Below the pieces are notes generated by a model that worked only from the letters and a program-made list of their open reading frames with translations, was not told the DNA's origin and did no database searches. A program made the translations under genes and the position numbers. From a bacterium (lineage in GTDB: Bacteria > Pseudomonadota > Gammaproteobacteria > Burkholderiales > Thiobacillaceae), in contig WOUQ01000004.1 of the NCBI GenBank assembly GCA_009772925.1, forward strand, positions 144,592 through 208,591: a stretch of 64,000 nt of DNA, given 5' to 3'. Position 1 is the stretch's first letter, and every line of letters begins with the position of its first letter. Positions 30,659 to 39,130 of this stretch are shown here, one piece after another.

Positions 30659-30928
30659 GTCGCCTGAACATTTGGCTAGGAAATGGAAGTGACCTTGTCT
30701 GCCGTTAGTGTTGCGGCGCGGCCAAGAAGATTGGAGCGTTGCGATACCCCTTGGCGCGCGAGGATTCCGACTTGAGCGAGGAGAAGATGGCCGCCGTGAT
30801 CGGGCGGACGAGCCACAAGCGCCTTGTGTAATTGCCGTTCTTATCCACGGGAGCGTGCATCAGCACGAACCGCGCGATATTGGAAGGCTTGTCGTTTGAG
30901 TAAATCCATGGATCAAGGAGAACACAAC
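30659..30928. other. Spacer between flagellin A and flaF1
   Basis: 270 nt. A 40-codon open stretch near 30705-30830 (ending RTSHKRLV before TAA) lacks a good start codon and ribosome-binding site, so I do not call it a gene. No clear terminator or sigma-28/sigma-54 element. It may be the 3' untranslated region plus a flaF leader. Confidence 0.4.
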
Positions 30929-31303
30929 ATGATGGCAATGCAGATGATGTCTCAGGAGTTGGGTGACAACACCAGCGAATTGGCTGGGCGTGAACTGGAG
31001 GCGGCCGTATTGAACAAGGCTGCGACGCTGCTTGAGGAAGTCGTCGGCAAGTGGCAGGAGGATGCCGATCATGCCTTGTTGGATAACGCCCTGAAATACA
31101 ACCAGACACTATGGAGCGTGTTTCAGGCGGAACTTCTCAATGGAGACAATCCGCTGCCCATGGCACTCCGCGAGAATATTCTTACCCTGTCCAGCTTTGT
31201 TGACCGCCGTTCCTTCGAAGTCCAGGCCTATCCCGCACCTGAAAAGCTGGACATCCTGATCAGGATCAACCGCAGCCTGGCGGAAGGCCTCATGACCCAC
31301 TGA
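30929..31303 (+). CDS. flaF: FlaF-family flagellin regulator, copy 1
   Basis: 124-residue helical protein. The block DNPLPMALRENILTLSSFVD followed by RRSFEVQAYPAPEKLDILI is the FlaF signature. In alphaproteobacteria FlaF is required for flagellin synthesis or secretion and counteracts FlbT. ATG 30929 has AAGGAG 9 nt upstream; ATG 30908 is possible but lacks one. About half identical by eye to the second copy at 39510. Lying after flagellin A, it forms a flagellin-flaF pair. FlaF is not a usual betaproteobacterial component, so transfer is likely. Confidence 0.85.
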   Translation: MMAMQMMSQELGDNTSELAGRELEAAVLNKAATLLEEVVGKWQEDADHALLDNALKYNQTLWSVFQAELLNGDNPLPMALRENILTLSSFVDRRSFEVQAYPAPEKLDILIRINRSLAEGLMTH

Positions 31304-31383
31304 GCGCAGGCGAGTTTACTGGGGCCGAGCGGTTCCGCCTTACTCGCACTTTCATCCTGAGGGGCACGAGAGAACCTTTCCAC

Positions 31384-34300
31384 ATGCCTAAATGTAAACG
31401 CTACCCGTGGCAAGCACTAGCGGAGAAGGGGACACACAAGGACAAGTGCGATTCCTATCCTGATGTACCACGCCGGGAGGTGGTGGCCGAGTTGGGACGG
31501 CCGCCTCGACGGGTACTGGAGATCGGCTGCTACAGGGGGGGCACTGCCCAGTACCTCAAGTCACTCTATCCGGCAGTCTGGGTGGCAGGCATCGAATTGT
31601 CCCCGGCGGCGGCGGCGGTGGCGCGTGGGCGCATGAATTTGGTTCTGAGCGAGAGATTCGAAGACGCGGACCTGGAAGGCCATGGTATTGGCCCTGGAAG
31701 CATCGATACGGTGATCCTGGCCGATGTGCTGGAGCACATGTATGACCCCTGGGGTGCTCTGGTGCGCCTCAAACCCTATCTCACGGAAGATGCCCAGGTC
31801 ATCGCCAGCATTCCGAACGCACGCAATCTTTGGCTACTGAACGAACTGGCCAACGGCCGTTTTCCATACATGCCCGAAGGGTTGTTGGACATCACACACA
31901 TCCGTTTCTTTACGCGTGCGGAGATCGAAAAGCTGTTCCGGGAGACCGGATACTCCATCGAAAGCTGGGCGCGAACCGCAGATGGCCGTCTGATGCACCT
32001 GCAACTACCCCCCGGCGCTACCACCGTGGGCACGGACAAACTCATCCTGAAAGACGTGACGCCTGAAGAGTTCGAGGATTTCAAGTGTCTACAATTCATC
32101 GTGCGGGCAAGGCCGCTGCCCGCGCATGACATGGATGTCCAAGGTGGCGCCAGACGAGGCGCATCCCCCCGCGAACTCCCGGCAAGCATCCGTATCCTCG
32201 CGTATTCACGGGACGTGCGTATCTCCTCTTGTGCCCAGATCCGTCTTGTGCGTCCCATGCAACATGTGCAACCGCAATGCGAGTTGGTGTGGGCAAGTGA
32301 CGCCGGAAGGAACGGGCTTGGCGTGCTGGATGAATCCTTGCTCCAGCATGCCGACCTGATCGTCCTGCAGCGCTCCTTTCCTGGAAAAGACACGGCGCTG
32401 TTGCTGGAGGCTATCTTTGCCTCGGGCAAGCCGGTGATCTACGAGACGGACGATCTCCTCACCTACCTGCCCGAAGACAACCCCCATTACGCGGAATTCG
32501 CCCCCAACAAGCCTTTCATCGAAGACGCCATGCGGCGCGCCCATGCCGTGGTGGTTTCCACACCAGGGCTTGCGCAGCGGCTCGCCGGCTATAACGCTAA
32601 CGTCCGCATCCTGCCGAATTTTCTGGACTACAACCTGTTCTACCGCCCCCTGCCGGACAACGGCCGCAAGGTGAACATCGCGGTTGCCGGTACATCCGCC
32701 CGGCCCGGGGATTTCAAGCTCATTGACGCGGCCCTGCGCGCGATCTGCGCGGAATATGGCTCCCGCATCCGCATCAAGTTCATCGGCGCCATGCCTGAGT
32801 CTTGGATCGGCCATGCCAACGCCGAAGCTGTGCCGTTCACGCCGGATTACGGTGGCTATGCGGCCAGGATGAAGAGCCTGGAACTGGACATTGGCCTGGC
32901 GCCGCTGGAAGACAGTGCTTTCAATGCCTGCAAGAGCGCGATCAAGTGGCTCGAGTTCTCGGCCCTGGGCATGGCTGGCGTTTACAGCCACGTTCCAGCC
33001 TATCGGGACGTGATCGAGCAGGGCAAAACCGGCTTGCTGGTGGATAACCAGCCGGAGAAATGGATTACAGCCCTTAAGTTGTTGATCGACAATTTAGATT
33101 TCCGCAGGGAAATCGCCCTGTCGGCACAGCTCAAGGTGTATCAGGAGCATTCCCTACAGCGGCGCGCTGCCCTGGTGAACGAAACCTACCGGGATTTGCT
33201 ACGGGACTTTGCGGCCAGCGGGGAGGACGCTGTCGCAGGGGAAGTGGATGCTGGAGAGGGGGCGCCTCCTTCGACAACTGCCATGCTGGACTATTACGCC
33301 CTTTGGCAGGCCGGACATGGCTATCAGGAATGGGATCTGCACTGGATGGCAGATCGCATGGCGGCCTGGGGTGAGCCGGCACGCGTGCGCCTCGGTGTGA
33401 TATGCCGCGCGGGCCGCGAGGATTTACTGGCCCACAACCTCAAGAGCCTGTCCGCCCAGTTCCATCCGGGATGGCATCTGGCCGTGCTGGCGGAGACGGG
33501 TGCACCGGATGGCCTGGGGGATTTGACCCGTGTCAGTTGGCATAAGGTGCCACCCGACTTCGCCATCACTTCGTTGAACGATGCTTTGCTGGAGGGAGAA
33601 GAAGATTGGGTCGGCATGGTGGAGGCAGGGGATCGGCTACCCCTGCATGCCACCTTCGCCGTTGCCGACGCGGTAAAGCGCCACCCGGAATGGCGGATGC
33701 TCTACAGCGACGAGGACCGTCTGGCTGCGGACGGCACTCGGCATACCCCTTTCTTTAAGACCGATTTCGATGCGGATATGCTGCGTTGCGCGCCTTTCTG
33801 CCTGGGTGGTCTGCTATTGCTGAAGCGCGATCTGTTTGCCGAACTGGGTGGCTTGCGACCGCAGACCGAAGGCGTCCTTACCTGGGACCTTGCCCTGCGC
33901 GCCAGCGAGCGGCTCTCCGCAGGCGAGGTCGGCCACCTGGCGGATGTTCTCTATCACCGTCATGAGGAAGGCGCACATTGCCTGCGCGAGCCAGAGGAGG
34001 TTTGGCAGGTGGCTGGCGAGTGCCTGCGCGAGCACCTGAGCCGGCTGGGCTGGGGTGCGGATGTCGAGGATGGACCGCTGCCCGGCAGCTTCCGCATTCG
34101 CCATCACATCCTCGACAACCCGCTGGTTTCCATCATCGTTCCAACCAAGAACAAGGTGGACCTGCTGCGCAACTGCCTGACCAGCCTCATCGAAGGCACC
34201 CAGTACAGCTACTGCGAGGTGCTGGTGGTGGACAACGGCAGCGACGACCCGGAAACCCTGGCCTACCTCCAGGCACTGCGGGAATTGGGTTCCAACAGCC

Positions 34301-36012
34301 TGAAGGTACTTTCCTTCCCCGGGCCGTTCAACTTTTCCGCCATGAACAACATGGCCGCGCGGGAGGCGCACGGTGAATACCTGCTGCTGCTCAACAACGA
34401 TACCCAGGTGCTGCACGAGGACTGGCTGGAGGAGATGCTGGGCTACGCCCAGCGCGAGGATGTGGGGGCCGTGGGCGCGCGCCTGCTTTATCCCGACGGC
34501 ACCATCCAGCATGCCGGCGCCATTCTGGGCCTGGGCGGCATGGGGTCGAACCACGTTTTCAGCAAAGCCGCCGGTGACGACCCGGGCTACTACGGTCGCC
34601 TCATGTTGCCGCAGGCCTATTCGGCGGTCACCGCCGCCTGCCTGCTCACCCGCAAGACACATTACGAGGCGGTGGGCGGCCTCGACGAAACGACGTTCCA
34701 GGTCAACTTCAACGACGTCGACTATTGCCTCAAGTTGCGCGAACGCGGCCTCAAGGTGATCTGGACACCGCATGCCACCCTGCGCCACGAGGAGTCGGTG
34801 AGCCAGGCCGCTGCCGATGTCGAATTGCTGGCGCGGGAGGAAAAATACAAGCGGCTCTACCGTGAGGTGGAGGCGGTGGTGGCGAAGTGGCCGCGCTGGT
34901 TCGCCAACGACCCGGCCTACAACCGCAACCTCAGCCTGATCCAGCCCTTCCAGCCGGAACCTACACCAGCGCTGACCTGGGATCCGGAATGGCACCCCGC
35001 GCCCCGCGTGCTTTCCATCCACGCGGATGCCATGGGCTGCGGCGAGTACCGCATCATCGCACCCATGCGAGCGCTGACCCGGGCCGGCAAGGTCATGGGC
35101 TGGGATGCCGCCGGCTATTTCCACCCCCGCGAGTACGCCCGCATGGACCCGGAGTCTGTGGTGTTCCAGCGCCAACTAGAGGAGGGACAGATCGAATTCA
35201 TGCAGCGCATCGCCCGCATTACGAAGGCCTTCCGCGTCTATGAACTGGACGACCTGATCTCCAACATCCCCATCATGAGCTCGCAGAAGAAGGTGTTCGT
35301 GGAGCAGAAGGATGTCAACAAGCGTTTCCGCAAGGCAGTGAGCCTGTGCCACCGTTTCGTGGTCTCCACCGAATACCTGGCCGAGGCCTTCAAGGGCTAT
35401 TGCGACGAAATCGTGGTGGTGCCCAACTATCTGGAGCGGGCGCGCTGGGACGGCTATCGGCCCATACGCCGCGGCGGTGCCAAGGCCCGCGTGGGCTGGG
35501 CCGGCAGCGCCACACACGCCGGCGACCTGAGGCTCATCGTGGATGTGGTCAAGGCCACCGCCGACGAGGTGGACTGGATCTTCTTCGGCATGTGTCCCGA
35601 TACGATCCGACCCCTGGTCAGGGAATTCCATGAACCCGTGAAGCTGGACGATTACGCCGCCAAGCTCGCCAGTCTGGATCTCGATCTGGCCATCGCGCCG
35701 CTGGAGGATATTCCCTTCAACCATGGCAAGAGCCATCTGCGCCTGCTGGAGTATGGAGTCATGGGCTATCCCGTGGTGTGCAGCGACATCACCCCGTATC
35801 GCGGCGCTTTCCCGGTCGCCCGCGTGGCCCCCAAGTTCAAGGCCTGGGTGGAGGCCATCCGCGAACGCGTGGCGGATCGTGATGCCCTGGCGCGTGAAGG
35901 CGATGCCCTGCGCGATCACATCCAGCGACACTGGATGCTGGAAGACCATCTGGATGTGTGGCTGCGCGCCTGGCTGCCGCCTACATCAGGTTTTTCCGAG
36001 CGGAGCCGATAA
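31384..36012 (+). CDS. Giant methyltransferase plus multi-domain glycosyltransferase, probable flagellin glycosylation enzyme
   Basis: 1542 residues, four to five enzyme domains. Residues about 40-190: class I SAM methyltransferase (VLEIGCYRGGTAQYL near 45). About 272-605: GT4/GT-B-like domain (YETDDLL near 355, ILPNFLDYN near 411, LAPLEDSAFNACKSAIKW near 503). About 667-868: GT2-like domain with MLYSDEDRLAADG. About 912-1155: canonical GT2 (VSIIVPTKNKVDLLRNCL, VVDNGSDD, LLLNNDTQV). About 1205-1542: second GT4-like domain (YELDDLI, VVPNYLERA, IAPLEDIPFNHGKSHLRLLEYG). The two GT4 parts share motifs, implying duplication. No membrane segment; cytosolic. Lying between two flagellin genes, it probably builds or attaches a methylated flagellin glycan; the substrate is inferred from context only. 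Confidence 0.85.
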   Translation: MPKCKRYPWQALAEKGTHKDKCDSYPDVPRREVVAELGRPPRRVLEIGCYRGGTAQYLKSLYPAVWVAGIELSPAAAAVARGRMNLVLSERFEDADLEGHGIGPGSIDTVILADVLEHMYDPWGALVRLKPYLTEDAQVIASIPNARNLWLLNELANGRFPYMPEGLLDITHIRFFTRAEIEKLFRETGYSIESWARTADGRLMHLQLPPGATTVGTDKLILKDVTPEEFEDFKCLQFIVRARPLPAHDMDVQGGARRGASPRELPASIRILAYSRDVRISSCAQIRLVRPMQHVQPQCELVWASDAGRNGLGVLDESLLQHADLIVLQRSFPGKDTALLLEAIFASGKPVIYETDDLLTYLPEDNPHYAEFAPNKPFIEDAMRRAHAVVVSTPGLAQRLAGYNANVRILPNFLDYNLFYRPLPDNGRKVNIAVAGTSARPGDFKLIDAALRAICAEYGSRIRIKFIGAMPESWIGHANAEAVPFTPDYGGYAARMKSLELDIGLAPLEDSAFNACKSAIKWLEFSALGMAGVYSHVPAYRDVIEQGKTGLLVDNQPEKWITALKLLIDNLDFRREIALSAQLKVYQEHSLQRRAALVNETYRDLLRDFAASGEDAVAGEVDAGEGAPPSTTAMLDYYALWQAGHGYQEWDLHWMADRMAAWGEPARVRLGVICRAGREDLLAHNLKSLSAQFHPGWHLAVLAETGAPDGLGDLTRVSWHKVPPDFAITSLNDALLEGEEDWVGMVEAGDRLPLHATFAVADAVKRHPEWRMLYSDEDRLAADGTRHTPFFKTDFDADMLRCAPFCLGGLLLLKRDLFAELGGLRPQTEGVLTWDLALRASERLSAGEVGHLADVLYHRHEEGAHCLREPEEVWQVAGECLREHLSRLGWGADVEDGPLPGSFRIRHHILDNPLVSIIVPTKNKVDLLRNCLTSLIEGTQYSYCEVLVVDNGSDDPETLAYLQALRELGSNSLKVLSFPGPFNFSAMNNMAAREAHGEYLLLLNNDTQVLHEDWLEEMLGYAQREDVGAVGARLLYPDGTIQHAGAILGLGGMGSNHVFSKAAGDDPGYYGRLMLPQAYSAVTAACLLTRKTHYEAVGGLDETTFQVNFNDVDYCLKLRERGLKVIWTPHATLRHEESVSQAAADVELLAREEKYKRLYREVEAVVAKWPRWFANDPAYNRNLSLIQPFQPEPTPALTWDPEWHPAPRVLSIHADAMGCGEYRIIAPMRALTRAGKVMGWDAAGYFHPREYARMDPESVVFQRQLEEGQIEFMQRIARITKAFRVYELDDLISNIPIMSSQKKVFVEQKDVNKRFRKAVSLCHRFVVSTEYLAEAFKGYCDEIVVVPNYLERARWDGYRPIRRGGAKARVGWAGSATHAGDLRLIVDVVKATADEVDWIFFGMCPDTIRPLVREFHEPVKLDDYAAKLASLDLDLAIAPLEDIPFNHGKSHLRLLEYGVMGYPVVCSDITPYRGAFPVARVAPKFKAWVEAIRERVADRDALAREGDALRDHIQRHWMLEDHLDVWLRAWLPPTSGFSERSR
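35986..36012 (+). promoter_or_regulatory. Sigma-28 (FliA)-like promoter of the TPR gene
   Basis: TCAGGTTT (6/8 to TAAAGTTT), an 11-nt spacer, and a perfect GCCGATAA. The -10 overlaps the last codons and stop of the glycosyltransferase gene. The predicted start lies about 30 nt before ATG 36049. The spacing matches the FliA consensus exactly. Confidence 0.65.
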
Positions 36013-36048
36013 CACGCGCAAGCTCGGGCCAATTCGAAACAGTGGGAC

Positions 36049-37236
36049 ATGGCGATTCAGGATATTGGTACATCCAATTTATTCGTAACGTTTGCCAGCC
36101 GTAGGGCCAGCATGGACTCCCTCGCCCAGCGCTTGTTGAGCAGGGGACTGGAGTCCTTTGTGGCCAAGCGCTATGACGAGGCCGTCGACCAGTTCAGGCG
36201 GGCGGCGGGGCTGGCTCCGGGCTCGGACACCGCAATCAACGCCCATGACTACATGGCGCGTTCCTACCTGGCCAAGAGGCAGCCGGAACGGGCGATACAA
36301 GCCTATGAACAGGCCATACGTATCAACCCGCAACGCACGGATACGCTGATCTCCCTCGCCAAGCTCTACATCACCTTGGAGAATCCGGAAAAATCCGTGG
36401 AGCTGTACGAGAAGGTGGTGACCCTGGATCCGGGCGCCGCCAACCGCTACAGCCTGGGTCAGGCCTATCTGGAAAGCGGCCGCTTGCGTGATGCGGAAGC
36501 GCAGTTCCAGCGGGTGCGCGAGCTCGAACCCGGCAAGCCCAACGGCGAGTATGGCCTGGGCCTGAGTTATGCCAGGCAGGGGCGCACTGAGGACGCGGTC
36601 GGGGCTTTCGAAAGGGCTCTCGCAATCCAGCCGGATTTCAACATCGCTCGGGTGGAACTGGGTTACGCCCTGACCGATCTGGGCGATCGCGACCAGGCCC
36701 AGGATATGGTTCGCGAACTGCAATCCAAGGCCAAGGATCTGGCGAACACCCTGAGCCAATACATCTACGAGAAGACCCCGGCTGCCATGGTAGGGGTGGA
36801 TGCCAGCAGCACCTTTCCCAGATCACGGGGGGCCGGCACCCTGGTCTCCTCGCTGAGCGCGTACCTTTCGGATCCCGGCGCCCAGCAGACCTTTTCCATG
36901 AAGTTCCTGTTCAGCAAACCCATGGATGTGGCCTCGGTCCAGAATGCTCTGAACTGGAGCATTACCCGCTCCCAGGACACCGGAAAGGGCGACGGCTACA
37001 ATTTTGGCTTTGCCCTGCCCTCCACGGAAGTCGCGCTGGCGCGTTATCCGGTTTCCGTGAGCTATGACGCAACCTACCGGATCGCGACGGTGTTCTTCAG
37101 AGTCCAGCAGACCGAAGGCGGGGACGGCACGCTGGACCCCTCCCACATCCAGTTCAGCTTCGCGGGCAAGGATGCCACGGGGCTGGCCATGGACCCCGCG
37201 GCCGACGAGTACACGCGTTTCTCAGGTTTTGCCTGA
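36049..37236 (+). CDS. TPR protein with C-terminal Ig-like domain, flagellar island
   Basis: 395 residues. Four to five tetratricopeptide repeats span about 25-225 (for example SYLAKRQPERAIQAYEQAIRINP and GLSYARQGRTEDAVGAFERALAIQP). The C-terminal 130 residues are beta-rich, with FLFSKPMDVASVQNALNW, resembling the bacterial Ig-like (SbsA/Big_5) pattern. No signal peptide is obvious. TPR proteins often accompany O-glycosyltransferases or act as flagellin chaperones, and either would fit its place between the glycosyltransferase and flagellin B. It has its own sigma-28-like promoter. ATG 36049 is used; Met22 (MDSLAQRL, 36112) is an alternative. Function not known. Confidence 0.75.
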   Translation: MAIQDIGTSNLFVTFASRRASMDSLAQRLLSRGLESFVAKRYDEAVDQFRRAAGLAPGSDTAINAHDYMARSYLAKRQPERAIQAYEQAIRINPQRTDTLISLAKLYITLENPEKSVELYEKVVTLDPGAANRYSLGQAYLESGRLRDAEAQFQRVRELEPGKPNGEYGLGLSYARQGRTEDAVGAFERALAIQPDFNIARVELGYALTDLGDRDQAQDMVRELQSKAKDLANTLSQYIYEKTPAAMVGVDASSTFPRSRGAGTLVSSLSAYLSDPGAQQTFSMKFLFSKPMDVASVQNALNWSITRSQDTGKGDGYNFGFALPSTEVALARYPVSVSYDATYRIATVFFRVQQTEGGDGTLDPSHIQFSFAGKDATGLAMDPAADEYTRFSGFA

Positions 37237-37364
37237 TCCGCGCCGCGCAGCCACGCTTGATTCATCGCGGGCAAAGGGGAGCCTGCCGGGCCATCAGTCC
37301 CGCTTCTTCGAGTTTCCCGGAAACGTCTGGGCAGAGGCGTATCCAGTTTTTTTCTGACGTGCCC

Positions 37365-37392
37365 TAAAGTTTTTCCACGCGCGCGCCGAAAA
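37365..37392 (+). promoter_or_regulatory. Sigma-28 (FliA)-like promoter of flagellin B
   Basis: A perfect TAAAGTTT (37365-37372), a 12-nt spacer, and GCCGAAAA (37385-37392, 7/8). One nucleotide longer than the E. coli spacing but in the tolerated range. Predicted start near 37399, leaving an 80-nt leader. Confidence 0.75.
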
Positions 37393-37400
37393 AGGACTGA

Positions 37401-37451
37401 CTGCCCTCGATCATCCATTCTGAGGGGCAGCCAATCGGGATAGAAATCCCG
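37401..37451 (+). promoter_or_regulatory. Structured leader of flagellin B
   Basis: The leader can form two hairpins: CTGCCCTC (37401-37408) with GAGGGGCAG (ending 37430, one bulge), and a perfect CGGGAT-AGAA-ATCCCG (37436-37451) just before the Shine-Dalgarno AGAAAGGAG. In Caulobacter FlbT binds the leader of a flagellin mRNA, and flbT lies about 1.7 kb downstream here, so this is a candidate target. Binding is inference. Confidence 0.45.
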
Positions 37452-37479
37452 TTATCCAACCCCAGAAAGGAGTTTTATC

Positions 37480-38334
37480 ATGGCAATCGGCGACGTCTCC
37501 CTCACTTCCGCGATGCGGTCCAACCTGGTCAGCCTGCAATCGACCGAGGCTTTGCTTGGCCGCACCCAAGAAAGACTGGCGACCGGCAAGAAAGTCAACA
37601 GCGCGATCGACAACCCCACCAACTTCTTCGCCGCGCGGGCGCACACCCAGCGGGCCGACCTGCTCAACGGCCTGAAGGACAACATCGGCGAGGCGATCCA
37701 GACGGTGAAGGCTTCCGATAGTGGCGTTAAGGCTATCAACAGCACCATCGAGGCGCTGCGCGGTATCGTTTCCCAGGCGCGTTCGGCACAGACCTCGACC
37801 ACTTCCGCCACCGACCTGGCGGGCCTTACCACGCAGTACAACGAACTGGTTCGCCAGTTGAACAACACGGCGGAGGATTCGGGCTACAAGGGTGTCAATT
37901 TCCTGACCAGCGGCGCACTGGCGGTCAACTTCAACGAACAGGCCTCCACCAAGCTGCAAATGCAGGGCTTCAACGGCAGCGCCTCGGGCCTCGCGATTTC
38001 CGGCGGCACGCAAACAGGCTCGGGCACGCTGACGTCGGCCCAACTGACTGGCGGCACCGCCCTTGATGGTATCGAAACGACGCTGAATGCGGCCTTGGGC
38101 AAGCTGCGCACGGAAAGCGCCGGCCTCGCCTCCAACCTGTCCATCCTGACCACCCGTCAGCAGTTCATCACCGACATGGTGAACACCCTGGTCGACGGTG
38201 CGGGCAAGTTGACCAACGCCGATACCAACGAGGAAGGTGCCAACATGCTGCTGTTGCAAACCAGGCAGCAGTTGGGGGTCACTGCGCTCTCGTTGTCGGC
38301 CCAGGCGGCACAATCGGTGTTGCGTCTGTTCTAA
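37480..38334 (+). CDS. Flagellin B, alphaproteobacterial-type short flagellin
   Basis: 284-residue flagellin, same length as flagellin A and very similar throughout (ERLATGKKVNSAIDNPTNFF; C-terminal VLRLF). Differences cluster around residues 130-165 and near the C-terminus. A segment of about 106 nt (37953-38058) is identical to flagellin A apart from one base, unlike the more diverged flanks. ATG 37480 has AAAGGAG 7 nt upstream. Driven by a sigma-28-like promoter, in contrast to the sigma-54 promoter of flagellin A, so the two are probably expressed in different proportion or at different times. Followed by a hairpin and the orf-flbT-flaF2 group. Confidence 0.92.
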   Translation: MAIGDVSLTSAMRSNLVSLQSTEALLGRTQERLATGKKVNSAIDNPTNFFAARAHTQRADLLNGLKDNIGEAIQTVKASDSGVKAINSTIEALRGIVSQARSAQTSTTSATDLAGLTTQYNELVRQLNNTAEDSGYKGVNFLTSGALAVNFNEQASTKLQMQGFNGSASGLAISGGTQTGSGTLTSAQLTGGTALDGIETTLNAALGKLRTESAGLASNLSILTTRQQFITDMVNTLVDGAGKLTNADTNEEGANMLLLQTRQQLGVTALSLSAQAAQSVLRLF

Positions 38335-38357
38335 GCAGCGTTCACTCGTGATGCAGT

Positions 38358-38381
38358 GGGAACCGGGGAAACCCGGTTCCC
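38358..38381 (+). repeat. Perfect hairpin with GAAA tetraloop after flagellin B
   Basis: A 10-bp perfect stem (38358-38367 with 38372-38381) closed by GAAA, no T-run. It sits 23 nt after the flagellin stop and immediately before the Shine-Dalgarno of the next gene. Likely an RNA-stability or processing element that lets flagellin mRNA outlast the downstream message. Confidence 0.6.
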
Positions 38382-38396
38382 AGCAAGGAGAAGAAA

Positions 38397-39119
38397 ATGG
38401 TGAACGAGGTTGGAAGCGTGGTTTCCTTTCCCGTTGCCATGCCGCGAACCATGTCCCATGGCGGGATGCCACCCGCCGGTCGCGGTCATCAGGAGGTGGG
38501 AATGGTGGGACTGGGCGTACAGATCCAGTCCGGGCTGCATGCCCAAATCAGGCAGGCCAAGGATGCGATTGCCGAAGCAGCCATGCAGATTCGTGGCGCC
38601 CATGCGGGCCTCAGCGCGGCAGATCAGTTGTTACGTGAAATCAAGACAAATCTGACACACATCGTCAAACAGTACCCCCCTTATGCTCAGGACAACCCAG
38701 AACGCATTGCCTATTTGAATTCCATCACCGGTTTGCGCAAGCAACTCGAAGCACTGGCTTTCCCTCCAGCAGCGGAGCGCCCCGAAATTCCTGCCCAGGC
38801 GGCGCGGATCATGGATTGGCAACAGGTCTTGCCGCCCACAGCGGTGTTACCGCGCCAGGGCGATCTTGCGATTCCCGAGCTGAACCCGCAAACCGCCAAG
38901 GATGCTGAAGTCATTAACGCTCTGGACATGGTGAACCGGACGCGGGAGAACATCGCGCAGATCCAGAAGACCATGTGGGAAGATGTGATGCGCTTTGTCG
39001 GCGGTCTGGATGCGGAGCGCGCGACTTTCCAGGCGGACCAGATACAGGGGTATGTGGCCGGCGGTTCCAGTCGGACGATCGGCGGCGGCGCACAACAAGT
39101 CTTGGTGGATGCCGGCTGA
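38397..39119 (+). CDS. Unknown protein between flagellin B and flbT
   Basis: 240 residues, not recognised. The N-terminus is Gly/Pro/Met-rich (about 1-35), then an amphipathic helical region (VQIQSGLHAQIRQAKDAIAEAAMQIRGAHAGL, positions 41-72) and more helix to about 115. A Pro-rich linker near 125-160 precedes a second helical segment at about 165-210 and a Gly/Ser-rich tail. No signal peptide or membrane helix. Strong AAGGAG at 38385. Helical ends with a loose middle recall flagellar axial or chaperone-type proteins, but this is only an impression. Its place between flagellin and flbT suggests a role in filament formation or flagellin control. Confidence 0.7.
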   Translation: MVNEVGSVVSFPVAMPRTMSHGGMPPAGRGHQEVGMVGLGVQIQSGLHAQIRQAKDAIAEAAMQIRGAHAGLSAADQLLREIKTNLTHIVKQYPPYAQDNPERIAYLNSITGLRKQLEALAFPPAAERPEIPAQAARIMDWQQVLPPTAVLPRQGDLAIPELNPQTAKDAEVINALDMVNRTRENIAQIQKTMWEDVMRFVGGLDAERATFQADQIQGYVAGGSSRTIGGGAQQVLVDAG

Positions 39120-39130
39120 CGGATCAGGGC

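Noticed and set aside
30700..30840. Possible small ORF ending RTSHKRLV between flagellin A and flaF1
   Set aside because: No start codon with a ribosome-binding site at a suitable place, and the adjacent frames are similarly short.
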